A stretch of DNA of 41,427 nucleotides from CALJTV01 sp036821185 (GCA_036821185.1 DAISKD010000009.1:1-41427); one strand, 5' to 3'. Counted from the stretch's first letter, positions 7,848 to 15,580 are shown. Translations and numbers: made by a program. The notes: generated from the letters alone by a model not told the origin.

Positions 7848-8822
7848 TTAACTGTCTAAAAACAACCGCTTGGGGTTTTCTACCATCATCGTCCATATCT
7901 GCTCGTCGCTCACGCCTTCGGCTCTAAGCCGGGGGATAATGTTTCGACTTATATGTTCGATGGTCCGTGCTGGCTGGAGCCTTGCCGCCGAAGTCGGATT
8001 TGCAGCAGTCCTACCCAGCGACAGGTTCACAGTATCGTGAGACAGCATGATCCGCCCGGCATAACCTTCCTTGACCAGCGCGACGATATTCCGCACGTTT
8101 ATCTCGTCGGAGGCACTGAATGGCGAAACACTGCCCATACGGTCAAAACAGATATAAACGCCCCTCTTAAGTATCGCCCGATGATAGTCCACATCGGTAG
8201 AGTTGGTCACATGCCCGATGAGCACCTTGCCAGGGATAGCGCCGCAACTGAGCAGAAAGTCAGCTTGCTCTATGCCGCTGAGCTCATCAGTGTGTGTGAT
8301 TATGGGTGCGCCGGTGGCTTTTTGTGCCATCACCGCCGCCTTATGCGTTTCCTCCTCGTACTGCGTCATCTGGGCGCTCGATGCCACCTTGATAAGTCCA
8401 GCCTTCACCCCGGTATTGCCGATGCCCCGGGTGAGTTCGGCAATGAACAGCTCGGCAATCATCTGTGCTATATCTGCACCATATGCCATCTTCACCTTCC
8501 AGTACGCAGACCCCCCTCTGGAGTCAGTGAAAAGCCCGGTGACGCAAACTATGTTTATCCCGGTCATCTGAGAGAGTTCCCTGTAAAGCAGCGGCTCCCG
8601 TCCGCCAGTGTCGTTGGGAGTGGCATCAACAACGGTCTGAACGCCAACAGACTTCAGCATCTGGCAGACCTCAAGTCCCACCTTGAGCGCTTCGTCGCGG
8701 TCGAACGGGGCCATGGTGGCATCTGCCTGCCAGCCTGGATAAGCGAAATAAAAGTGCTCATGCATCAGCGTACAGCCCAGCCTGTCAGGCGAAATAGGAC
8801 CTAAGACCGTGTTCACCGCCAT
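7848..8822 (-). CDS. Phosphotriesterase-family metal-dependent hydrolase
   Basis: The 324-residue TIM-barrel protein belongs to the phosphotriesterase (PTE/PHP/phosphotriesterase-like lactonase) family of the amidohydrolase superfamily. All ligands of the binuclear metal centre are visible: H21 and H23 (MHEHF), K145 that would be carbamylated (AGLIKVASS), H177 (THTDE), H204 (IGHVTN) and D263 (LSHDT). Most members are lactonases or esterases rather than organophosphatases. I chose ATG 8822 over ATG 8861 because GGAGG sits 7 bases before it and the homology starts there (MAVNTVLGPI). It lies between an acyl-CoA dehydrogenase gene and the DUF1214/DUF1254 pair, which suggests hydrolysis of a lactone or ester intermediate in the same pathway (inference). 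Confidence 0.88.
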   Translation of the reverse strand: MAVNTVLGPISPDRLGCTLMHEHFYFAYPGWQADATMAPFDRDEALKVGLEVCQMLKSVGVQTVVDATPNDTGGREPLLYRELSQMTGINIVCVTGLFTDSRGGSAYWKVKMAYGADIAQMIAELFIAELTRGIGNTGVKAGLIKVASSAQMTQYEEETHKAAVMAQKATGAPIITHTDELSGIEQADFLLSCGAIPGKVLIGHVTNSTDVDYHRAILKRGVYICFDRMGSVSPFSASDEINVRNIVALVKEGYAGRIMLSHDTVNLSLGRTAANPTSAARLQPARTIEHISRNIIPRLRAEGVSDEQIWTMMVENPKRLFLDS

Positions 8823-8904
8823 GTCGGGGCCTCCAAAATCTGAACTGCTTAATTCTAACACAGAAATCTAGGCACCGTCGCTGCCGGGCAGTGCCTCAGC
8901 GACC

Positions 8905-10065
8905 CTACCGCCTCTGGTCAAACCTGCGCCCCAACAACTGGGACGCTATGGTGATGCGTTGAATTTCTATCGTCCCGCCGGCGATCCCCCACCCCCAGCC
9001 ATCGCGCATCATCCTCTCTACAGGGTACTCTCTGGAGTACCCATAACCTCCGTGTATCTGCACCGCCATGGCGGTGACCTCCCTTACCATCTGGTTGGCA
9101 AAGCACTTTGCCAGGCTGGCTTCCAGAGGGGATGGCAGTCCCACACCTGCGTTCACCACCGCCCGATAGATGAGGAGCCGGGCGGCCTCCACCTTCATCG
9201 CCATCTCAGCAAGCATGAACTGGATAGCTTGAAATTCGCATATCTCCTTACCCCACTGCTTCCTCTGCTGCGAATACTCCATAGCCGCCTCCAGCGCACC
9301 CTGCGCAATACCGAGACACATGGTAGCATTGCCGCAGCGCTCCAAATCAAAAGCCAGCATCAGCTTTCTGAACTCCCCCTCCTTCACCACCAGGTTCTCC
9401 TTAGGTACACGGCAGTTATCGAAGAAAAGGTCGCAGGAAGCCATGCCCCGCAAGCCCATGAACTGCTCCTGTTTGCCGAAAGAGAAGCCGGGCATTCCCT
9501 TCTCCACAATCAGACCACCGATGCCCCTAGCCCCCTTCTGCTCGCTCAGCCGCACATATACCACGTAGACATCCGACTCCCCTCCCCCGCTGATAAATCG
9601 CTTCTGCCCGTTGACAATATAGTAATCGCCATCAAGCACCGCCCTGGTGGCAAGATCGGTTAGGGCTGAGCCAGCCTCGGGCTCAGTCATGGCAACAGAG
9701 ATCATAGAGTCGCCCCGGCACACCGGCGGTATATATTTTCGTTTCTGCTCCTCGGTGCCGAATTGCTCTATCACTTTGACCGGTCCCACATTGGACTCAA
9801 ATACTGGCGAGGCACATAAAGGTGAAATCCGCGCCAGCTCCTCGATCGCCAGGATAGCCTCAAAAGCCGATCGTCCCTGCCCGCCATATTCCACCGGCAG
9901 ACATAAGCCCAGCAGTCCCATATCAGCCATCATTTTGACATACCCATGCGGCAGCCGCTCGCCCCTCGCCTCCCATCCAGCAATCTTGCTGCGGAACTCC
10001 CTCTCGGCAAAATCATGCACCATCTTCTTCAACATCTTCTGCTCTTCGTTAAGCTGAAAGTCCAT
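8905..10065 (-). CDS. Acyl-CoA dehydrogenase with helix-G catalytic glutamate
   Basis: This 386-residue protein has the whole acyl-CoA dehydrogenase fold: AMTEPEAGSALTD (about 125-137), the RFISGGGESDVYVV flavin region, YSQQRKQWGKEI near 264 and QIHGGYGYSREYP in the C-terminal domain. The usual catalytic glutamate is replaced by glycine (G363 in IAGGTIEIQ). A glutamate is present instead at E242 in FDLER, the position used by isovaleryl-CoA and long-chain acyl-CoA dehydrogenases. That points to a branched or bulky acyl-CoA substrate. GGAGG precedes the ATG, and a CTGACA/TATAAT promoter lies 40-70 bases upstream. It heads the minus-strand run with the phosphotriesterase-like and DUF1214/1254 genes, 82 bases before the next start. 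Confidence 0.9.
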   Translation of the reverse strand: MDFQLNEEQKMLKKMVHDFAEREFRSKIAGWEARGERLPHGYVKMMADMGLLGLCLPVEYGGQGRSAFEAILAIEELARISPLCASPVFESNVGPVKVIEQFGTEEQKRKYIPPVCRGDSMISVAMTEPEAGSALTDLATRAVLDGDYYIVNGQKRFISGGGESDVYVVYVRLSEQKGARGIGGLIVEKGMPGFSFGKQEQFMGLRGMASCDLFFDNCRVPKENLVVKEGEFRKLMLAFDLERCGNATMCLGIAQGALEAAMEYSQQRKQWGKEICEFQAIQFMLAEMAMKVEAARLLIYRAVVNAGVGLPSPLEASLAKCFANQMVREVTAMAVQIHGGYGYSREYPVERMMRDGWGWGIAGGTIEIQRITIASQLLGRRFDQRR

Positions 10066-10107
10066 CTCCCTTAACCTCCACGCTGCTGTTTTTTGCTCGT
10101 TGCCAAA

Positions 10108-10137
10108 ATTATAGCGGCTGTCAACAACCCATGTCAG
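10108..10137 (-). promoter_or_regulatory. Promoter of the minus-strand acyl-CoA dehydrogenase run
   Basis: On the minus strand CTGACA (10132-10137), an 18-base spacer and a perfect TATAAT (10108-10113) precede the acyl-CoA dehydrogenase start by about 43 bases. A second TTGACA within the spacer is too close to the -10 box to pair with it. Confidence 0.55.
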
Positions 10138-10222
10138 CGGGACCTGTAAGTCGTGGTACTACCGATAGAACCACCAGCACCGCGGCCAATTCTAACACGG
10201 CATAGCCAGGCAACAAAACAGC

Positions 10223-10432
10223 TTGTACTCGTCCAGCAGACCAGTGACACATTAGTCCTCAGTCCTGAGGCCAGAACNNNNNNNNNNNNNNNNNNNNNNN
10301 NNNNNNNNNNNNNNNNNNNNNNNNNNNNNNNNNNNNNNNNNNNNNNNNNNNNNNNNNNNNNNNNNNNNNNNNNNNNNTTGTACTCGTCCAGCAGACCAGT
10401 GACACATTAGTCCTCAGTCCTGAGGCCAGAAC
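10223..10432. repeat. Identical 55-base sequences flanking the assembly gap
   Basis: The 55 bases at 10223-10277 are repeated exactly at 10378-10432, directly on either side of the run of N. Their last 27 bases occur a third time at 10467-10493. The unit contains a small hairpin (CCTCA-gtcc-TGAGG). It is the minus-strand version of the 3' part of the dispersed repeat seen at 22580-22764. The exact identity and length suggest a contig-end overlap rather than a true tandem duplication. Confidence 0.85.
10278..10377. other. Assembly gap (100 N)
   Basis: Exactly 100 unknown bases, the conventional placeholder for a scaffold gap of unknown size. Reading frames drawn across it are meaningless. No gene is seen from 10066 to 10725 apart from the promoter and repeats listed separately. 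Confidence 0.98.
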
Positions 10433-10466
10433 GAGACGCTGGCTGTGCAGAAGGCGGGCGGCAACC

Positions 10467-10581
10467 ATTAGTCCTCAGTCCTGAGGCCAGAACAGCAGGC
10501 CTCCTTTCTGCTTGCTTTTCCCTCTCCCTTTAAGGGAGAGGGTCAGGGTGAGGGTAAGCTAAACATCGGTGTCACCGGTCT
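10467..10581 (-). repeat. Dispersed intergenic repeat, copy 1 (minus orientation)
   Basis: Read on the minus strand this segment matches 18732-18860 closely: GGTGACACCGATGT, TAGCTTACCCTCACCC, a C/T-rich hairpin arm, AAGCAAGCAGA, GAGGCCTGCTGTTCTGG and CCTCAGGAC. Its hairpin is perfect: CCCTCTCCCTT at 10520-10530 pairs with AAGGGAGAGGG at 10532-10542. No open reading frame is present, so it is a non-autonomous element or a repeated structural motif. The hairpin could also stop transcription coming from either side. Confidence 0.75.
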
Positions 10582-10725
10582 GTTTGGACCAGCTCACGGC
10601 TCTAGCCTGGAGCAGTTGTTTTTTTGTGTGGGAATCTGCCGGCGTCTTTACCAGGCGCCCCCTCAGAAACCTAGACCTAGCGTCTAGCGAAACCAACTAA
10701 AGAAAGCGTTGTTGTTCCGCCATCG

Positions 10726-11601
10726 TTATTTTTGAGAACCGGTGGCGGTCCTCCTTATACCCAGTATCTCCCTGGCCTCGTCAGGCGCCGCTGGCTCCCT
10801 TCCTAGACAGGCAGCTATTTTAACCGCCCATTCCACCTGCTCCCAGCTGCCTCTCGCCAGCTCCCCATTGGGTAGGCGGATATTGTCTTCCAGGCCCACG
10901 CGCATATGTCCTCCCAGCAGACACGACTGGATGATCGCCGGGAACTGGTCCAGCCCTATCCCGCAGGTGGTGAAATTAGAATTCGACGGCAACATCTCCA
11001 CCAGGGCGGCAAAGATAATGGGCCTGAACTTCTGACCACCGGCAACGCTCCACACGAAGTCGAAGTTGTACGGAGTACTGAAAAAGCCCTGCTTTGAGAT
11101 TAACAGCCAATTGTCCAGTCCGCCGACATCATATACTTCTATCTCCGGCTTCACGCCCAGCTCTTCCATCTTCCTGCCGAAGTCCTGCAACATGGTGAAG
11201 GTGTTGGTGAACACACTGTCAAAAACGATCTGACCCGTCTTTCTCTCCAGATAGCTGAAGTTCATAGTGGCGGTATTCAGCGACGCCGACTCCGGTCTGA
11301 TGGCGATGATAGGCGCCAACCTGGCTTCGGGGGTAGCACCCACAGAGGATGTTATCTGGACGATCAGTTCAGGTGTCTTTTGCTTGATGGCATCGTAGAT
11401 CGCCCTTACCGTCTCTACATCGCAGGTGGGCAGTCCACTCTCTGCCTCACGCCCGTGCACATGCACCATGGCGGCGCCGGACTTGTATGCCTTATGCGCC
11501 TCCTCGGCAAATTCAGCAGGCGTGTACGGGACCGCGGGGTTCTGGTTCTTGAAAACGCCCGAGCCAGCCAGGGCTGCAGTGATGATGACCTTGTCTGCCA
11601 T
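10726..11601 (-). CDS. Beta-keto acid cleavage enzyme (BKACE, DUF849)
   Basis: The 291-residue TIM-barrel protein belongs to the BKACE family, whose founding member is 3-keto-5-aminohexanoate cleavage enzyme (Kce). These zinc enzymes condense a beta-keto acid with acetyl-CoA and release acetoacetate and a new acyl-CoA. Zinc ligands H47 and H49 (MVHVHGRE) and E238 (RVGLEDN) are visible, and R234 and D239 match residues near the Kce active site. The start is set by GGAGGA three bases before the ATG. It is divergent from a GntR/FCD regulator, with facing promoters and palindromes between, so it is probably that regulator's target. The keto-acid substrate cannot be read from sequence; lysine fermentation genes are not nearby. 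Confidence 0.9.
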   Translation of the reverse strand: MADKVIITAALAGSGVFKNQNPAVPYTPAEFAEEAHKAYKSGAAMVHVHGREAESGLPTCDVETVRAIYDAIKQKTPELIVQITSSVGATPEARLAPIIAIRPESASLNTATMNFSYLERKTGQIVFDSVFTNTFTMLQDFGRKMEELGVKPEIEVYDVGGLDNWLLISKQGFFSTPYNFDFVWSVAGGQKFRPIIFAALVEMLPSNSNFTTCGIGLDQFPAIIQSCLLGGHMRVGLEDNIRLPNGELARGSWEQVEWAVKIAACLGREPAAPDEAREILGIRRTATGSQK

Positions 11602-11637
11602 GACTCCTCCTTATTTCAAAAAGTGCACCCTCAACAC

Positions 11638-11666
11638 TTGACAACGCCAGGCTAAACCGCTAATAT
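11638..11666 (+). promoter_or_regulatory. Promoter of the GntR regulator gene
   Basis: TTGACA at 11638-11643, a 17-base spacer and TAATAT at 11661-11666 form a strong promoter reading toward the regulator. The predicted start of transcription, near 11673, falls inside the palindrome at 11665-11678, which fits autorepression. Confidence 0.65.
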
Positions 11667-11704
11667 TGTGTATACAATGTGGTATACCGAATTGTATGCA
11701 AAAT
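11665..11704. promoter_or_regulatory. Candidate operators for the FCD-GntR regulator
   Basis: Three symmetrical sequences follow one another: ATTGTGTATACAAT at 11665-11678 (arms ATTGT/ACAAT), GGTATACC at 11681-11688, and an imperfect ATTGTATGCAAAAT at 11691-11704. FCD-family regulators bind short TNGTNNNACNA-type palindromes, which the first copy fits. The first site covers the regulator's transcription start and the third covers the -10 box of the divergent promoter, so one protein could control both genes. Confidence 0.6.
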
Positions 11705-11720
11705 CACTTGCCGCTGTCAA
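11691..11720 (-). promoter_or_regulatory. Promoter of the BKACE gene
   Basis: On the minus strand, TTGACA (11715-11720), an 18-base spacer and TACAAT (11691-11696) precede the BKACE start by about 90 bases. The -10 box overlaps the third palindrome. Confidence 0.6.
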
Positions 11721-11729
11721 GTAGTTGCC

Positions 11730-12434
11730 ATGACCATGGGGCAAAGACAAAATAGCAGGCCTACACAGAACCTTGTCGAAATAGCAAGGGAGACCATCAG
11801 GCGTAACATCCTGGACGGTATTTTCCGTCCCGACCAGCGACTGGTTGAGGCAGAACTAGCCAGCCAGCTGGGGATCAGCAGGACACCCCTGCGCGAGGCG
11901 CTCAGGCAACTGGAAATGAAGGGCTATGTCACCAAACGTGACCGCACCGGGGGATACTATGTAGCCCATCACGCCTCGGAAGATATCAGAAACATCCTTG
12001 AGCTGAGGCAAGTACTGGAAACTGCCGCAATCAGGATGGCCTGCGAGAGGGCCACCCAGGAAAACATAGACCGCGCCAGGGAATACCTCCGCAATTGGGA
12101 CGAGGACTTCGCCAGTCTTAAGACCAGCGGCCTCGACCGGGACAAGTTATACAATGAGGGCTGGAACAAGCTTTTCCGCTGGAACAATCTTTTCCACCAG
12201 GAGTTTTATAACGCTGCCGGAAACAGGCTGCTGGTAGCCCATATACAGGACCTGCGACAGCTCGATCGCCTAAAAAATATCAGCCGTCTCTTTAGGTACG
12301 ATGATCTGCTGGCTTTTCGAAAGCAACATTACATGATACTGGACGCAGTTGAGCACAGGGATAAACGTAGAGCAGAAAGGGCAGTCCTGCTGCATCTTAA
12401 AACGCTGTACGAATTTTACCGTATCTTTCTGTAA
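11730..12434 (+). CDS. GntR-family transcriptional regulator, FCD subfamily
   Basis: The 234-residue product has an N-terminal winged helix with the GntR signature LGISRTPLREALRQLE (about residues 48-63) and a C-terminal all-helical FCD ligand-binding domain, with the expected ELRQVLETAAIRMA helix and a histidine/aspartate set that usually binds a metal and an organic acid. The frame could begin at GTG 11679, but that codon sits within the predicted transcription start and operator; ATG 11730 (or 11736) fits family length better, though neither has a clear ribosome binding site. It is divergent from the BKACE gene and precedes the ABC transporter genes, so it may sense the keto acid or a peptide-derived ligand (inference). 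Confidence 0.88.
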   Translation: MTMGQRQNSRPTQNLVEIARETIRRNILDGIFRPDQRLVEAELASQLGISRTPLREALRQLEMKGYVTKRDRTGGYYVAHHASEDIRNILELRQVLETAAIRMACERATQENIDRAREYLRNWDEDFASLKTSGLDRDKLYNEGWNKLFRWNNLFHQEFYNAAGNRLLVAHIQDLRQLDRLKNISRLFRYDDLLAFRKQHYMILDAVEHRDKRRAERAVLLHLKTLYEFYRIFL

Positions 12435-12557
12435 GAACCGGAGTCTTCGGCGCCGCAAAATACAGATAGTACGGGGAAACCCTGGGGGAGGAGCTGCTGG
12501 TATGTTATTTTCGACCGCGTGGTCATGGAGACTAAAAATTAACTGAGTAGGAACAGA

Positions 12558-13514
12558 ATGCGGGCTTACATCATCAGGCGACTGCTATTAGTAATCCCCA
12601 CTTTGTTGATCGTAACCATCATCGTCTTCTGTGCCGTGAGGTTCATCCCTGGAAACGTCATAGAAATGATGGCAGCGCAAGCCGGGGAAGCGGAGGACCT
12701 AGAGGCCACGATGCAGGCCATCAGACATAACCTGGGGCTGGATGTTCCGATTTACATTCAATACTTTCGGTGGCTGGGTGGGGTGTTGCGGGGTGACCTG
12801 GGCAGATCGCTGTGGACACAAGAAAGTATCGCCAAAGAGCTTCTTCACAGGTTACCTATATCTGTCGAACTTGGCATCCTCGCCATACTCTTCGGCTTGG
12901 TTATCGCACTCCCTGTAGGTATATTTTCCGCAATACGCCAGGATACCGTAGGTGATTATGTTAGTCGCACCGTAGCTATCTTATGCATCAGCGTGCCTTC
13001 GTTCTGGCTGGCAACCCTGGTCGTCGTTTATCCCTCAATCTGGTTTGGATGGACACCGACCCTGCCAGTTATTCCATTCTTCCGGGACCCTCTGGGGAGT
13101 CTGCAGCAATTCATCATCCCGGCCATCTTGCTGGGCATGGGGATGTCGGGGACAACAATGAGGATGACACGCACCATGATGCTGGAGGTCTTGAGGCAAG
13201 ACTACATCCGGACCGCCTGGGCAAAGGGACTGAGCGAACGGGTGGTCATCTACAGACACGCGTTGAAGAATGCACTGATTCCGGTGGTTACCATAGTTGG
13301 ACTCCAATTACCTATTCTGGTCGGCGGAGCGGTGGTCATTGAAACAATATTCGGTCTGCCAGGCATAGGTAGATATTTTGTAGAAGCTTTATTCCAGAGG
13401 GACTATCCCATCATCTCTGCGGTGAATTTGGTCGTGGCAACATTTGTCTTGGTCTGTAACCTGGCGGTTGATCTCGGCTACGCCTATCTGGACCCGCGGG
13501 TGCGCTATGACTAA
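12558..13514 (+). CDS. Peptide/nickel-type ABC transporter permease, DppB-like
   Basis: The 318-residue protein is a DppB/OppB-type permease with about six membrane helices. It begins MRAYIIRRLLLVIPTLL as is typical, and carries the cytoplasmic EAA loop in DYIRTAWAKGLSERVVIYRH (about 214-233) that contacts the ATPase, then GGAVVIETIFGLPGIGR. A weak AGGAA site precedes the ATG. Family systems normally need a second permease (DppC), two ATPases and a binding protein; only the binding protein follows here. The adjacent sequence keeps just the first codons of what may have been dppC. The protein could work with ATPases encoded elsewhere, or be on the way to loss. Confidence 0.9.
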   Translation: MRAYIIRRLLLVIPTLLIVTIIVFCAVRFIPGNVIEMMAAQAGEAEDLEATMQAIRHNLGLDVPIYIQYFRWLGGVLRGDLGRSLWTQESIAKELLHRLPISVELGILAILFGLVIALPVGIFSAIRQDTVGDYVSRTVAILCISVPSFWLATLVVVYPSIWFGWTPTLPVIPFFRDPLGSLQQFIIPAILLGMGMSGTTMRMTRTMMLEVLRQDYIRTAWAKGLSERVVIYRHALKNALIPVVTIVGLQLPILVGGAVVIETIFGLPGIGRYFVEALFQRDYPIISAVNLVVATFVLVCNLAVDLGYAYLDPRVRYD

Positions 13515-13544
13515 ATTGAACGCAGCAGAAAGGAGGTGCACAGG

Positions 13545-13577
13545 ATGCCTACCAGCAAAACAAGGGTGTTTAAATAG
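13545..13577 (+). pseudogene. Possible start remnant of a dppC-like permease gene
   Basis: A strong AAAGGAGGTG site at about 13529-13537 precedes ATG 13545, which opens a frame of only ten codons (MPTSKTRVFK) before a TAG. The position, directly after dppB, is where dppC is normally found, and the short basic peptide resembles the start of a DppC cytoplasmic N-terminus. About 80 bases later the binding-protein gene begins. A deletion that removed the rest of dppC is the simplest reading, but a short leader peptide cannot be excluded. Confidence 0.4.
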
Positions 13578-13657
13578 GGCAAAACGCGGCGCTGACATCG
13601 GTAGTGTCCGTGCCGCACAAACGTAATGCTACAGAGAACAAAAGGAGGTTCCACACA

Positions 13658-15403
13658 ATGAAAAGGATCTTAGTCATGAGCCTCGTCATTATAGGGCTCA
13701 TCGCCAGCCTGGTCAGCGGTTGCGCTAAAGGGGCAAAGGAGATTGAGGTAGCAGAAAAAGAAAAACCTGTATATGGAGGCATCCTTAACGTCGTATCCAC
13801 GGTCGACACCTACGGGTTTGATGACGCTATGGTGCCCCACGCCAACTGCTATCTGCTTAAGTTTACCAACGACGAACTAGTCCAGGGTGACTGGACCAAA
13901 GGCACAGCCGGAGGCTATGGCACTGGACAATGCGACTGGCTTCTCGCCGGTACCAACCGCCTCGAGCATAAAGCCGGGTCCCTAATTGAAAGTTGGGAAC
14001 TACAGGGGAAAGACACCGTAATACTCCATCTGCGCAAGGGGGTCAAATTCCACAACAAGCCACCGGCAAACGGTCGAGAGGTCACCGTTGATGATATCGT
14101 CTTCTCCCTGAAGCGGCATTTAACACAGCCCACTTCCTATTTTAAAATGACATATGCCAAGGTTGCTGAGACCACACAGATAACAGCTCTAGACCCCAGC
14201 ACCATAGTGATCAAGACCGACCCGCAATACATGATCATCGGTGACTTCTTTACCATACTGAATGATTACGCCTGCATCTTCCCCAAGGAAGCCCTGGAAC
14301 AGTTCGGCAACATGAACGACTGGAAGAACAGCATCGGCACCGGTCCCTTCATGCTTACCGAGTACTTAAGGGGGAGCCATGCCATCTTCACCCGCAACCC
14401 CGATTTCTGGGAGAAGAACCCCCTCGGCCCAGCCAAAGGCGACCAACTTCCGTACATCGACAGTGTAAAGTGGCTGGTCATCCCCGACGAGTCGACCCAG
14501 CATGCCGCCTTTCGTACCGGGAACATCGATATTTTGAGCTGTGACTGGGAGGTGGCACAGGAATTTTTGAAAGATACCCGGTTGAAGTATGTGCGCTACC
14601 TGGACGAATATGCCCAGGCGGTTATCTTCATGCGCACCGACAAGAAAGATTCTCCCTATGCCGATGTAAGGGTCCGCAGGGCACTTTTCATGGCAATCGA
14701 TAACAAGAAGATACTCGACCAATACTACGGCGGCGAGGGCGCCCTGCTCAAATGGCCTATCGTCTACGCAAAGGAGTACAGCGGCGCTTATGTGCCTCTG
14801 GAGCAACTGCCCCGCTCGGTGCAGGAGCTATTTGAATATCACCCGGACAAGGCAAAGCAGCTCCTGGCTGAGGCCGGTTACCCCAATGGCTTCAAGGCAA
14901 AGATCATCGCCTATAACCACCGTGCCTACATGGACCCTCTGCAAATGGTGAAGGATATGTGGTCTAAGATAGGCGTCGAGCTGGAGATAGAGCCCAAAGA
15001 CTATGCCACTTTCCAGAGCATAGCCATTAGACGTGCCTACGATGATATGCTCTTCGGGTGGTACGGTGGCATCGGCGCCTTCTGGAAGGGAATAAGCTGG
15101 ACCACCCCGAGCTACGCTAACGGCAGCTATATCAACGATCCGAGATGTGCACAGGCCCGTCAGGACATGCTGGCAGCCTTCCCCGACGAGAAAAAGATCG
15201 ACCAGATACACCGCGAGTTCATGCCCTATCTGCTCGACCAGGCTTATGTCATCCAGCTACCAGCCGGATATTCTTACCGTTTCTGGTGGCCCTGGGTCAA
15301 GAACTACAACGGCGAATCATCCATCGGCCACTATAACTTGGGCAATTTCTCCAAGTACATCTGGATCGACCAGGAGCTGAAAAGCGCTATCCTGGGGAAA
15401 TAG
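13658..15403 (+). CDS. ABC transporter substrate-binding lipoprotein (SBP family 5)
   Basis: The 581-residue protein is a DppA/OppA-type extracellular solute-binding protein. It has a lipoprotein signal ending in LVSGC (C22) and family-5 features: GKDTVILHLRKGVKFHNKPP (about 107-126), a DIVFSLKRH segment, GTGPFMLTEY, and a VRRALFMAIDNKKILDQYYG stretch in the second lobe. The frame continues upstream to 13604, but AAAGGAGGTT lies 7 bases before ATG 13658 and the signal peptide begins there. It would capture a peptide or similar ligand outside the cell for the upstream permease. No second permease or ATPase gene follows; a strong hairpin ends the unit. Confidence 0.92.
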   Translation: MKRILVMSLVIIGLIASLVSGCAKGAKEIEVAEKEKPVYGGILNVVSTVDTYGFDDAMVPHANCYLLKFTNDELVQGDWTKGTAGGYGTGQCDWLLAGTNRLEHKAGSLIESWELQGKDTVILHLRKGVKFHNKPPANGREVTVDDIVFSLKRHLTQPTSYFKMTYAKVAETTQITALDPSTIVIKTDPQYMIIGDFFTILNDYACIFPKEALEQFGNMNDWKNSIGTGPFMLTEYLRGSHAIFTRNPDFWEKNPLGPAKGDQLPYIDSVKWLVIPDESTQHAAFRTGNIDILSCDWEVAQEFLKDTRLKYVRYLDEYAQAVIFMRTDKKDSPYADVRVRRALFMAIDNKKILDQYYGGEGALLKWPIVYAKEYSGAYVPLEQLPRSVQELFEYHPDKAKQLLAEAGYPNGFKAKIIAYNHRAYMDPLQMVKDMWSKIGVELEIEPKDYATFQSIAIRRAYDDMLFGWYGGIGAFWKGISWTTPSYANGSYINDPRCAQARQDMLAAFPDEKKIDQIHREFMPYLLDQAYVIQLPAGYSYRFWWPWVKNYNGESSIGHYNLGNFSKYIWIDQELKSAILGK

Positions 15404-15430
15404 GCTTTCCTCTCCTCACCATCGTCGCAA

Positions 15431-15459
15431 GAGGCGAGGCACATGCTGTGCCTCGCCTC
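15431..15459 (+). terminator. Hairpin after the binding-protein gene
   Basis: A perfect 13-base stem (15431-15443 with 15447-15459) closes a three-base loop 28 bases after the stop codon. No T-run follows, so it is either a weak terminator or a 3'-end stabilising hairpin. Confidence 0.55.
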
Positions 15460-15483
15460 TGCTATTACGGCCACAGAACACGT

Positions 15484-15580
15484 TGACAGTCGTCTGTGTC
15501 CGGCTCTTCCCCACCCCCTCGGTTTTTTATTCACCTACCCAGGCTATAAGGGAGTGCTCGAACCGATGCTTGTAGTTTGA
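15484..15580 (+). pseudogene. Decayed fragment of a decarboxylase beta subunit gene (oadB-like)
   Basis: About 95 bases here align with 19173-19268 inside the intact beta-subunit gene at roughly three identities in four. Read with one frame shift near 15513, the fragment encodes LGFLFTYPGYKGVLEPMLVV and then a stop, against LGCLFTYLGYKRVLEPILMV in the intact protein. Before the shift it reads TVVCVRLF against AVACARLF. Nothing before or after it resembles the gene. It is a relic of a second copy, broken by a one-base deletion and otherwise lost. Confidence 0.8.

Noticed and set aside
7953..8804. Long plus-strand reading frame (283 codons) opposite the phosphotriesterase-like gene
   Set aside because: The minus-strand frame has all metal ligands of its family; the plus-strand frame has no binding site or recognisable protein and results from the codon bias of the real gene.
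8959..9663. Plus-strand frame of 234 codons opposite the second acyl-CoA dehydrogenase
   Set aside because: It is the complement of a well-conserved enzyme and has no similarity of its own.
10223..10493. Possible CRISPR array from repeated 27-55 base units around the gap
   Set aside because: Only three units, unequal in length, with irregular spacing, and related sequence at distant intergenic sites; no cas genes.
12502..12546. Fourteen-codon frame with GGGAGGAG upstream, ending 11 bases before the permease gene
   Set aside because: It could be a leader peptide, but it has no run of regulatory codons and no alternative hairpins that would support attenuation.
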